From: an uncultured Ruminococcus sp.
GTDB lineage: Bacteria > Bacillota > Clostridia > Oscillospirales > Acutalibacteraceae
Reading direction: 5' to 3'
Length of the DNA: 12,560 nt
Assembly (NCBI GenBank): GCA_902797065.1
Contig: CADBRK010000082.1
Coordinates: 1-12,560 of the forward strand
The notes under the pieces were generated by a model that saw nothing but the letters and a program-made list of their open reading frames with translations, was not told where the DNA came from and searched no databases. This document shows, piece by piece, positions 6,385-12,560 of this stretch. Every line of letters begins with the position of its first letter. Position 1 is the first letter of the stretch. The position numbers and the translations under genes were made by a program.

Positions 6385-7092
6385 ATGGAGAACAAATTGT
6401 TTGGCAGGGATAATTCTGCCCAAAACAGCGGCAGCAAGCGCTTGCCTGCAAAAATCAAAGTCAAATTCAATGCGCCGGTCACGCTTTCTTTTGTTCTTGC
6501 GTGCTTTGCCGCACTCATACTCGGCAAGCTTACCGGAGGATTCACAACAAATCTGCTTTTCAGCGTGTACCGCTCCTCGCTTCTAAGCCCGTTTACATAT
6601 CTGAGGTTTTTCGGTCATGTAATAGGTCACGGCGATTGGGCGCACCTGCTCGGAAATATGATGACGGTGCTGATACTCGGTCCGCTGCTTGAAGAAAAGT
6701 ACGGTTCGAAGTCTATGCTGGTTATGATATTCGCCACGGCATTTGTGACGGGAGTAGCAAGCTTTATACTCTTCCCGAAGATTCAGCTGCTCGGTGCAAG
6801 CGGTATTGTATTTGCGCTGATCCTGCTTTCGTCGTTTACAAGTATGAACGAGGGAGAAATACCGCTTACGTTTATACTTGTGGCAGTCATGTATTTAGGC
6901 GAGCAGGTGTATTACGGCCTGTTCCTTGAGGATAATATTTCCAATTTTTCTCATATACTCGGCGGTATCTGCGGCGCAGTATTCGGCTATATGATGAACA
7001 GGAAACATTCAGGCTCTCAAAATAAAAACTCTTCTTCATCTGCTTCCGGTTCGTTCGGGAATACGGTCAGCGGGAAGAATACATACTACTGA
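6385..7092 (+). CDS. Rhomboid-family intramembrane serine protease
   Basis: A 235-residue membrane protein. A ~30-residue polar N-terminus is followed by about six membrane segments (roughly 32-50, 84-102, 110-130, 134-152, 158-176, 188-204) and a Ser/Asn-rich cytosolic-type tail. The rhomboid signature is complete: His82, His87 and Asn91 in HGDWAHLLGN (the H-x4-H-x3-N pattern of the oxyanion site), catalytic Ser139 in LLGASGIVFA, and catalytic His190 in SHILGG. It should cleave transmembrane or amphipathic segments of membrane proteins. An ATG at 6376 touches AAGGAG (6370-6375) directly, so the second in-frame ATG at 6385, with a 9-nt spacer, is taken as the start. It is the first gene of the unit that includes yceG, telA and the terD genes, 29 bases before yceG. 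Its substrate is unknown. Confidence 0.92.
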   Translation: MENKLFGRDNSAQNSGSKRLPAKIKVKFNAPVTLSFVLACFAALILGKLTGGFTTNLLFSVYRSSLLSPFTYLRFFGHVIGHGDWAHLLGNMMTVLILGPLLEEKYGSKSMLVMIFATAFVTGVASFILFPKIQLLGASGIVFALILLSSFTSMNEGEIPLTFILVAVMYLGEQVYYGLFLEDNISNFSHILGGICGAVFGYMMNRKHSGSQNKNSSSSASGSFGNTVSGKNTYY

Positions 7093-7121
7093 TACGGTAA
7101 GATGTAGGGTGAAGTTATATC

Positions 7122-9410
7122 ATGTTAGAACACAATAAGCTCCGCAGGCCGGATGATTACTTCCTGCCGATGGACAAAAGACAGGAAAAATCGGTATTCT
7201 TTTACAGAATATCGGGATACAATAAAGAAACAGACGAATTTATTCTAAAATATTACAATGCCGCTCTGAAAAACGGCACGGTCATAGATAAAGGCATTCC
7301 CAATCCCACAGGCGACAATCTTTCGTTTTTTAACGATATGATGGGTCAGCAGTTTTATCTCGATAAGGATTTTATCGAGAGATCAATGGCAAGATGGCTG
7401 CCCAGGATGAAGGTACAGGCGAGGGGCGATCTGTCGGAAGCTTTGTTCCGTGCGTTGTCGTCGCTCAAAAAGATGGGCAAAAACGACAATGTGGTGAAAA
7501 ATGCCTATATAAAGTTTATGTGCTGGCTGTACTACCGATTTGAAGGCGTAGTGAACCGTATCGGGAACAACGATGTACCAAAAATACTCTATGAGGGCAG
7601 TATCGGCAGATATGAGCTTATCATGCTGACAGTGCTGTGCAGCGCAGGGTGCGATATTGTGCTTTTGCTGAACCACGGAGAAGATGAGTATCTTTCCGTT
7701 GATCCGAGAGGCGCGATTGCTCCGAAACTTGATTTTCCCGACGATATGAAGCCGTTCCCCGAAGGATACGGGATAGCGTATCTGAAAGAACAGCAGCATA
7801 AGGCGGACGCTCTGAGAAAGCTGTACGGAGAACCGCCGACGGTAAAACGCTGCACAAATGCGTGGCTTGAGGGCAAGATACTTGAGGACATCAAAAAGCC
7901 GCCTGTGACAAGAAGCAAAGACCCGAATCTTTACTGCAATGCTTTTTGCAGGATAAACGGCGCAGAGGATAAGGTTACGTATGAAAACGAGCTGTATCGT
8001 TTTTATCTTGAAATAAAGAACGGCGGAAGGACTTTCTGCATAGTAGAAAACGAGATCACGATCCCCACCGCCGAAGAGATAGCGCGTCTGAATAAGAGGA
8101 ACTATACCACAAAAGAAGATATGATAAGAGATCTTATCGGCAAGGTGAAATGCCCGTTTGACGTTCAGCTTGAAAGGATAATCAGGACGGCGTTCGTGGA
8201 TATTGTGAACGAGATGTCGGAAGATCGCAGTATGAATCTCAGCAAGCTTACCGGCAAGGCAGTGTATATTATATGCTGGCTTCTGCGGTACTTTGATATA
8301 TTATTTAAAAACTGGCATATGCCGTTTGTTTCGGTGTTTATATATCTCGGGGGCTGCCGCACCGACAACGAAGCATATTTTCTTAAATTTCTGGCTAAGC
8401 TCCCGTGCGACGTCCTGATACTTGTTCCGAATCTCAATACACGCTGCGAGCTTTCGGATAAGCTTTTGTTCGAGCAGAATAATGTGCAGTCGCTCAATCT
8501 TTCGTCGTTCCCGACGGAGAGCGGAGGCATCAGAATGGCTACCGTAGCATATCATGCCGAACGTGAACTTGACGAGATAATGTACAGCAATTCGGGAATG
8601 TACAGGAATTTCCAATACTCAAAGGCGAATGCCGTGACGCTGCGTACAATGTATGAGGAAATATCAATACTCTGGGATCAGGAGATGCGTTACCGCCCGA
8701 ATTTCAGCACGGTTGACAATATAGTGAACATGCCTGTCATTTTTGCGAAGGTGTCCGGTGTGAAGGACGGCGATCTCGTGAAATACTGGCAGGGCGTAAG
8801 GTCGCTTATCAACGAAGATACGATCGTTATAACCTCTGCCCCATACATTGATTACAATGTGCGCAATGCGCTCGGGATAAACACCACCGAATGCTTTAAA
8901 AACGGCAAAGTGCAGAAAAACAAAATTTACAACGGCAGCTACTATCAGTACGGTATGCTCAGACCCGAAACGCAGGAATATATACTCGATAAACTGCAGA
9001 TACTTATAGATTCACGCATTATCGCGGGAACGTTTGCCGACGGCACCGAGTATAATATAGTTTCGCAGATACTTAACATGCCGACCGAGATAGTGCGATT
9101 GATACAGAAGTTTGACTTCACAAAACGGAACCCGAAGGTGATATATATCAATACGTCGGAAAGACCTATATCATCTGCGGACGCCATACTGATGGCATAT
9201 TTAAACGTGATAGGATTCGACGTGCTGTTCTTCGTTCCTACAGGCTACCAGACGATAGAAAGGTACTTTACAAAGCCCGTAGTCGACGAACACATGATCG
9301 GTGACTATATGTATGATCTGCCGGTACCAAATTTCGGTATACCTTCGGGCAGCACCGGCAAACCGGCAAAGAAAACATGGATACAAAAAATATTTAAGAA
9401 AGGGAAGTAG
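7122..9410 (+). CDS. yceG: YceG-like Ter-locus protein (putative component of the biosynthetic module)
   Basis: A 762-residue soluble protein placed in the YceG family partly by sequence and partly by position before telA and terD genes, as in the Bacillus yce cluster. It has no recognised catalytic motif. By eye it is three copies of one module, at residues ~26-194, ~274-447 and ~540-716. Each begins with a strand of the form FxRI(S/N)G or AKVSG, later has a helix with (C)WLxxxF, then a strand ending in Tyr, a helix, and a strand CDIVLLL / CDVLILVP / FDVLFFVP. The strand-helix-strand ending suggests a Rossmann-like fold. The last 25 residues are basic and Lys-rich. The start ATG follows AGGGTGA with a 9-nt spacer, and the gene lies 29 bases after the rhomboid gene and 9 bases before telA. 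It is longer than the Bacillus protein as I recall it (about 540 residues). Role: probable scaffold or enzyme of the Ter metabolite pathway; unproven. Confidence 0.72.
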   Translation: MLEHNKLRRPDDYFLPMDKRQEKSVFFYRISGYNKETDEFILKYYNAALKNGTVIDKGIPNPTGDNLSFFNDMMGQQFYLDKDFIERSMARWLPRMKVQARGDLSEALFRALSSLKKMGKNDNVVKNAYIKFMCWLYYRFEGVVNRIGNNDVPKILYEGSIGRYELIMLTVLCSAGCDIVLLLNHGEDEYLSVDPRGAIAPKLDFPDDMKPFPEGYGIAYLKEQQHKADALRKLYGEPPTVKRCTNAWLEGKILEDIKKPPVTRSKDPNLYCNAFCRINGAEDKVTYENELYRFYLEIKNGGRTFCIVENEITIPTAEEIARLNKRNYTTKEDMIRDLIGKVKCPFDVQLERIIRTAFVDIVNEMSEDRSMNLSKLTGKAVYIICWLLRYFDILFKNWHMPFVSVFIYLGGCRTDNEAYFLKFLAKLPCDVLILVPNLNTRCELSDKLLFEQNNVQSLNLSSFPTESGGIRMATVAYHAERELDEIMYSNSGMYRNFQYSKANAVTLRTMYEEISILWDQEMRYRPNFSTVDNIVNMPVIFAKVSGVKDGDLVKYWQGVRSLINEDTIVITSAPYIDYNVRNALGINTTECFKNGKVQKNKIYNGSYYQYGMLRPETQEYILDKLQILIDSRIIAGTFADGTEYNIVSQILNMPTEIVRLIQKFDFTKRNPKVIYINTSERPISSADAILMAYLNVIGFDVLFFVPTGYQTIERYFTKPVVDEHMIGDYMYDLPVPNFGIPSGSTGKPAKKTWIQKIFKKGK
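7197..9269 (+). repeat. Triplicated ~170-residue module within the YceG-like protein
   Basis: Module 1 lies at 7197-7703, module 2 at 7941-8462 and module 3 at 8739-9269. The opening motifs are FFYRISG, AFCRING and IFAKVSG. The spacing from the Arg/Lys of that motif to the first residue of the last strand (Cys177, Cys429, Phe699) is 148, 152 and 156 residues. Between CWL and CD the spacing in modules 1 and 2 is 43 and 44 residues. The similarity is at protein level only; the DNA has diverged, so the duplication is old. Module 3 is the most divergent. Confidence 0.65.
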
Positions 9411-9419
9411 GGAAGATTT

Positions 9420-10568
9420 ATGGGAATTGATTTTAACAAAGCACCTGTACAGCCGCAGACCCCCGCAGAGGATAAGCCGGTAATCGATATTACTCCGGCA
9501 GAGCCGAAGCAGGAATTCAATATTGTGGCTCAGAGAGAAAAATGGAACACACAGCTTGTCGGTTCCAAGGAAGTTGACGCTATTGTCAGCCAGATCGACC
9601 TCGGCAATGCAAACAGTATTGTGACCTTCGGCGCGGAAGCAGCAACGGCGATCTCGAAAGCGTCGGACGTTGTGCTGCGCAGCGTTAATCTCTCTCAGCT
9701 GGACGACGCAAGCGAAATGCTCGCCATACTCGCAAAGATCATGAGCGTGTTCGATATTGACGAGATCAAGGATAATCCGGGCTTCTTCGACAAGCTTTTC
9801 GGCAGCCAGAAGAAGAGGATAGAAAAGATCCTCGGAAAGTACAACAATATGGGAGAGCAGGTCGATAAGATCTATGTTCAGCTCAAAACATATGAATCGG
9901 AGATCAATCAGTCCAACAGGAACTTAGAAGAGATGTTCAATGCAAACGTTGAGTATTATCATCAGCTTGTAAAATATATCCTCGCAGCAGAACAGGGCTG
10001 CAAAGAGATCGAGACTTACATCGACAAGCGCAAGAAGGATCTTGCCGACACGGGCGACACGGCTATACAATTTGAGATTCAGTCGTGCGAGCAGGCTCTT
10101 GCTATGCTGGAGCAGAGGACGCATGACCTCAGAACGGCCGAAAGCGTTGCAATGCAGTCTATTCCGCTTATCAAGACGATGGAGTACAGCAACCTGAATC
10201 TTATCAGGAAGATAGATTCCGCATTTATCATAACGCTGCCTGTCTTCAAGCAGACGCTTGCTCAGGCGATAATGCTCAAACGTCAGAAGATACAGGCGGA
10301 CGCTATGGCTGCACTTGACGAGAAAACAAACGAGATGCTCATCAAGAACGCAAGGAACGCAGTGGAGCAGTCCAAGCTCATAACTCAGCTTTCAACGGGC
10401 AGCTCAATCAAGATCGAAACACTCGAAACCACCTGGAAAACCATTATGGACGGTATCCAGGAGACACAGGCAATCCAGGCCGATGCGAAAAAGCAGCGTG
10501 CCGATGCAAAGGTAAGGCTTGAGCAGATCAAGAACGATTTCTACAAGAATTACCATATACCGGAATAA
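9420..10568 (+). CDS. telA: Toxic anion resistance protein TelA
   Basis: A 382-residue soluble, almost entirely alpha-helical protein of the TelA/YceH family, of normal length for the family. A Pro-rich, poorly ordered N-terminus (1-35) leads into a conserved region around QREKWNTQLVGSKEVDAIV and FGAEAATAISKASDVVL. Next comes FDIDEIKDNPGFFDKLFGS at 111-129, then long heptad-rich helices predicted to form coiled coils (~140-380). TelA proteins are linked to tellurite and other toxic-anion tolerance, and to cell-envelope stress in Bacillota; no enzymatic activity is known. The ATG lies 9 bases after the YceG stop, with GGGAAG overlapping that junction, indicating a shared transcript and probably coupled translation. 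The yceG-telA pair is the same order as in Bacillus. Identity is strong; the molecular role is unresolved in the family. Confidence 0.92.
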   Translation: MGIDFNKAPVQPQTPAEDKPVIDITPAEPKQEFNIVAQREKWNTQLVGSKEVDAIVSQIDLGNANSIVTFGAEAATAISKASDVVLRSVNLSQLDDASEMLAILAKIMSVFDIDEIKDNPGFFDKLFGSQKKRIEKILGKYNNMGEQVDKIYVQLKTYESEINQSNRNLEEMFNANVEYYHQLVKYILAAEQGCKEIETYIDKRKKDLADTGDTAIQFEIQSCEQALAMLEQRTHDLRTAESVAMQSIPLIKTMEYSNLNLIRKIDSAFIITLPVFKQTLAQAIMLKRQKIQADAMAALDEKTNEMLIKNARNAVEQSKLITQLSTGSSIKIETLETTWKTIMDGIQETQAIQADAKKQRADAKVRLEQIKNDFYKNYHIPE

Positions 10569-10600
10569 CATCAGAATCATAAAAACAGGAGGAAATTATT

Positions 10601-11182
10601 ATGGCAATCAATCTTTCAAAGGGACAAAAAGTAGATCTTACAAAGGGTAATCCGAGTCTTAAACAAATCATGGTAGGCCTCGGCTGGGACGTAAACGCTT
10701 TTGACGGCGGCTACGACTTTGACCTCGACGCATCTGCATTCGTACTCGGCGCAAACGGACTTTGCCCGACAGATAAGGATTTTATATTCTACGGCAACCT
10801 CAAGCACGCAAGCGGCGCTGTCGAGCATATGGGCGACAACCTCACAGGTTCGGGCGACGGCGACGACGAGCAGATCATGGTAGACCTCTCCAAGATTCCC
10901 GCTAATATAGAGAGAGTAGCTTTCACTGTTACTATCTATGACGCAGAGCTCAGACGTCAGAACTTCGGACAGGTTTCCAACGCTTATATCCGTATAGTAG
11001 ATATGGTAACGGGTCAGGAGATCATTCACTACGATCTCGGAGAGGACTTCTCCATCGAAACAGCTATCGTAGTAGGCGAGATCTACAAGCGTGACGGCAA
11101 CTGGAAGTTCAACGCTATCGGCAGCGGTTTCCAGGGCGGTCTTGCAGCACTTTGCGGTCATTACGGCATTGAAGTAGCCTGA
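10601..11182 (+). CDS. terD: TerD-family calcium-binding stress protein, copy 1
   Basis: A 193-residue beta-sandwich protein of the TerD family, full length. Family marks are INLSKGQKVDLTK at 3-15, VGLGWD at 25-30, FDLDASAFVLG at 40-50, and the calcium loop MGDNLTGSGDGDDEQIMVDL at 77-96 with its acidic ligands all present. It ends with GEIYKRDGNWKFNAIGSG at 159-176. TerD proteins bind Ca2+ and are proposed to couple metal or envelope stress to the pathway run by the other Ter proteins. A very strong AGGAGG (10587-10592) with an 8-nt spacer suggests high expression. The gene begins 32 bases after telA without a visible promoter of its own, and a stable stem-loop follows it. No signal peptide, so cytosolic. 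It is the most canonical of the three copies. Confidence 0.95.
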   Translation: MAINLSKGQKVDLTKGNPSLKQIMVGLGWDVNAFDGGYDFDLDASAFVLGANGLCPTDKDFIFYGNLKHASGAVEHMGDNLTGSGDGDDEQIMVDLSKIPANIERVAFTVTIYDAELRRQNFGQVSNAYIRIVDMVTGQEIIHYDLGEDFSIETAIVVGEIYKRDGNWKFNAIGSGFQGGLAALCGHYGIEVA

Positions 11183-11198
11183 TTCAATAAATAACAAC

Positions 11199-11233
11199 GT
11201 ACATTGTCCGCACTTCATGCGCGGGCAGTGTAC
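11199..11233 (+). other. Stem-loop between terD copies 1 and 2
   Basis: GTACATTGTCCGC (11199-11211) pairs with GCGGGCAGTGTAC (11221-11233) through 13 pairs including two G-U wobbles, around a 9-nt loop. It is followed by TTAATCAATAAAA rather than a T-run, so it is a poor intrinsic terminator. The two wobble pairs are favourable only in RNA of the plus strand, which argues for an RNA role such as 3'-end protection, processing or partial attenuation. Confidence 0.7.
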
Positions 11234-11262
11234 TTAATCAATAAAATTGGGAGGCTTTTATA

Positions 11263-11838
11263 ATGACGGTCAATTTGGCTAAGGGTCAGAAGGTCAGTCT
11301 TACAAAAGACAGTCCTGAGATAAAGCGTCTTGTTGTATGTATGGGCTGGGATGTCAACGCCTATGATACAAGAGAGATATTCGACCTGGACGCGTCTGCT
11401 TTTATGCTCGGCGCAAACGGCAAGGTAGCCGATTCGAGAGACTTTGTCTTTTACGGCAATCTTGCGCACAGCTCCGGCGCAGTAGTTCACAGAAGCGATA
11501 TTCCCACAAACAGCGGCGACGACGCACAGATAATCGTCGATCTTCAGCTGATGCCGGAATATGTTCTGAGAATAGCTTTTTCCGCTACGATCTATGACGC
11601 AGAGGAAAGACGGCAGGGCTTCGGTCAGGTCAGCAACGCCTATATACGCATTATCGACGAGCAGACAGGCACAGAGCTGATGCGATATGATGTTGCGGAA
11701 CGCTTTTCGCATGAAACGGCAGTCGTGTTCGGCGAGATTTACAAAAACAACAGCGAGTGGAAATTCAATGCTATCGGTAACGGCTATCCGGGAAATCTTG
11801 CGGCACTTTGTGACCGATACGGCGTAGAAGTTGGATAA
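11263..11838 (+). CDS. TerD-family protein, copy 2, with altered calcium loop
   Basis: A 191-residue TerD-family paralogue close to copy 1: VNLAKGQKVSLTKDSPEIK at 3-21, MGWDVNAYD at 27-35, FDLDASAFMLGANG at 40-53, YDAEERRQGFGQVSNAYI at 111-128 and GEIYKNNSEWKFNAIGNG at 157-174. The loop that in copies 1 and 3 reads MGDNLTGxGDGDDEQI is here RSDIPTNSGDDAQI (77-90). It is two residues shorter, without the GDN-x-TG turn, and the conserved Glu is replaced by Ala88. It may have lost or changed one Ca2+ site while keeping the fold, which would suit a partner subunit. Start supported by GGGAGG (11249-11254) and an 8-nt spacer. It comes after the stem-loop, 80 bases from copy 1 and 15 bases before copy 3. 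Confidence 0.92.
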   Translation: MTVNLAKGQKVSLTKDSPEIKRLVVCMGWDVNAYDTREIFDLDASAFMLGANGKVADSRDFVFYGNLAHSSGAVVHRSDIPTNSGDDAQIIVDLQLMPEYVLRIAFSATIYDAEERRQGFGQVSNAYIRIIDEQTGTELMRYDVAERFSHETAVVFGEIYKNNSEWKFNAIGNGYPGNLAALCDRYGVEVG

Positions 11839-11853
11839 ACAGGAGTGATATAA

Positions 11854-12471
11854 ATGTCAGTAAATTTACAAAAGGGACAGAAAGTCAGCCTTTCTAAGGT
11901 AGGTCTTACGGCAGGCGCAGGCGGCGGACTTTCGAGTATAGTGGTAGGTCTCGGATGGGACGAAGCAAAGCAGGCAAGCAGCGGATTGTTCGGCGGCTTA
12001 TTCGGACGCACACAGGATTTTGACTGTGACGCATCCGCTATTCTTCTGAGGAACGGCAGACTTGTAAGCAAAACAGATGTAGTGTATTTTAACAACCTGA
12101 AGCACTTCACGGGCGCTGTCAAGCACATGGGCGACAACCTCACGGGCGGCGGCGACGGCGACGACGAGCAGATCTTCATCGACCTCAACAGAATACCCGC
12201 AGAGTACGACAGAATAGTAATTGTCGTAAATATCTATCAGGCATATTCCCGCAACCAGCATTTCGGAATGATAAACAACGCATTCATCAGACTTGTTAAT
12301 ATGTCTAACGGTCAGGAGATGCTCAGGTATAACCTTACCGAGAATTACAGCGGCATGACTGCCATGATCTTCGGCGAGATATACAGGCATAACGGCGAGT
12401 GGAAATTCAATGCGGTAGGTGCCGGAACAAAGGACGGTTCTATCGGCGACCTTGCGCAGAAATACGCATAA
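11854..12471 (+). CDS. TerD-family protein, copy 3 (Gly-rich insert type)
   Basis: A 205-residue TerD-family protein of the subtype with a Gly-rich insert. After VNLQKGQKVSLSK (3-15) come two insertions, GLTAGAGGG (17-25) and ASSGLFGGLFGRTQ (41-54), ahead of DFDCDASAILL (55-65). Aspartates of the calcium site are intact, as is the loop MGDNLTGGGDGDDEQIFIDL at 92-111. It ends with GEIYRHNGEWKFNAVGAG at 174-191. The Cys in DCDAS replaces the Leu of the other copies and is common in this subtype. Start by AGGAG (11841-11845) with an 8-nt spacer, 15 bases after copy 2. It probably acts with the other two TerD proteins as part of the membrane-associated stress complex described for Ter systems. 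It is the last gene in the window. Confidence 0.94.
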   Translation: MSVNLQKGQKVSLSKVGLTAGAGGGLSSIVVGLGWDEAKQASSGLFGGLFGRTQDFDCDASAILLRNGRLVSKTDVVYFNNLKHFTGAVKHMGDNLTGGGDGDDEQIFIDLNRIPAEYDRIVIVVNIYQAYSRNQHFGMINNAFIRLVNMSNGQEMLRYNLTENYSGMTAMIFGEIYRHNGEWKFNAVGAGTKDGSIGDLAQKYA

Positions 12472-12494
12472 TAATATAACAAACGTCGATGTCC

Positions 12495-12515
12495 CCCGCC
12501 TCTGTAGGCGGCGGG
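12495..12515. repeat. GC-rich hairpin downstream of the terD genes
   Basis: CCCGCC (12495-12500) pairs with GGCGGG (12510-12515) around a 9-nt loop; an alternative CCGCC/GGCGG pairing with a 6-nt loop is also possible. It lies 24 bases after the terD copy 3 stop. It is followed by TTCCATACG, so it lacks the T-run of a standard terminator, though it could slow or end the operon transcript. Confidence 0.5.
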
Positions 12516-12526
12516 TTCCATACGTC

Positions 12527-12558
12527 CGTCGGTGGTGGGTTTAAATCCCCCACCGACG
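12527..12558. repeat. Long palindrome at window edge, possible mobile-element end
   Basis: CGTCGGTGG (12527-12535) pairs with CCACCGACG (12550-12558). After a single bulged T the stem continues GGG (12537-12539) with CCC (12547-12549), closing on the loop TTTAAAT. That is 12 pairs with one bulge. There is no T-run before the window ends. The imperfect bulged hairpin near a gene end is like those at IS200/IS605 ends or dispersed palindromic repeats, but no transposase is in view. Confidence 0.5.
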
Positions 12559-12560
12559 CC

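Noticed and set aside
10616..11218. A 200-codon open frame on the minus strand opposite terD copy 1
   Set aside because: It mirrors a highly biased, clearly real gene; its Val/Ala/Cys-rich product has no recognisable motif. Similar mirrors lie opposite terD copies 2 and 3.
1..12560. CRISPR array, tRNA or rRNA genes
   Set aside because: No regularly spaced direct repeats, cloverleaf-like segments or rRNA-like sequence were seen on either strand.

Overview
The window carries a divergently arranged tellurite-resistance-type (Ter) stress locus. The organism is probably a gut or rumen member of the Bacillota, most likely Oscillospiraceae/Ruminococcus-like. That placement rests on strong AGGAGG-type ribosome binding sites, TGnTATAAT extended -10 promoters, moderate GC coding with AT-rich gaps, and gene families resembling the Bacillus yceC-H group. 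It is an inference, since no marker gene is present.

Left half, minus strand (146-4323): a tight four-gene operon reads leftward from a promoter near 4400 to an intrinsic terminator at 101-140. In transcription order it encodes a CitE/HpcH-like C-C bond lyase, a phosphoribosyltransferase with a TRSP domain, a second phosphoribosyltransferase-like (StiP family) protein with a C-terminal Pelota RNA-binding domain, and an ATP-grasp ligase. This is the predicted 'biosynthetic module' of Ter systems, proposed from comparative genomics to make a nucleoside-like metabolite.

Right half, plus strand (4529-12471): first a 580-residue cytosolic trypsin/HtrA-like protease with a novel N-terminal domain and a Pro/Thr/Arg-rich linker. 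A very good promoter at 6321-6349 then starts a second unit: rhomboid intramembrane protease, a large YceG-like protein, TelA (toxic anion resistance), and three TerD paralogues. The second TerD has a degraded calcium-binding loop. A stem-loop separates the first and second terD genes. Two GC-rich hairpins after the third terD run to the window edge and look like a repeat or mobile-element end.

The most interesting signal is that the YceG-like protein appears to be three copies of one ~170-residue module, and that the protease carries a fourth copy at its N-terminus. This suggests a protease recruited to the Ter metabolite pathway through a YceG-type domain, next to a membrane protease. No TerC, TerB, HAD hydrolase, transcription factor, tRNA, rRNA or CRISPR array is visible in the window.
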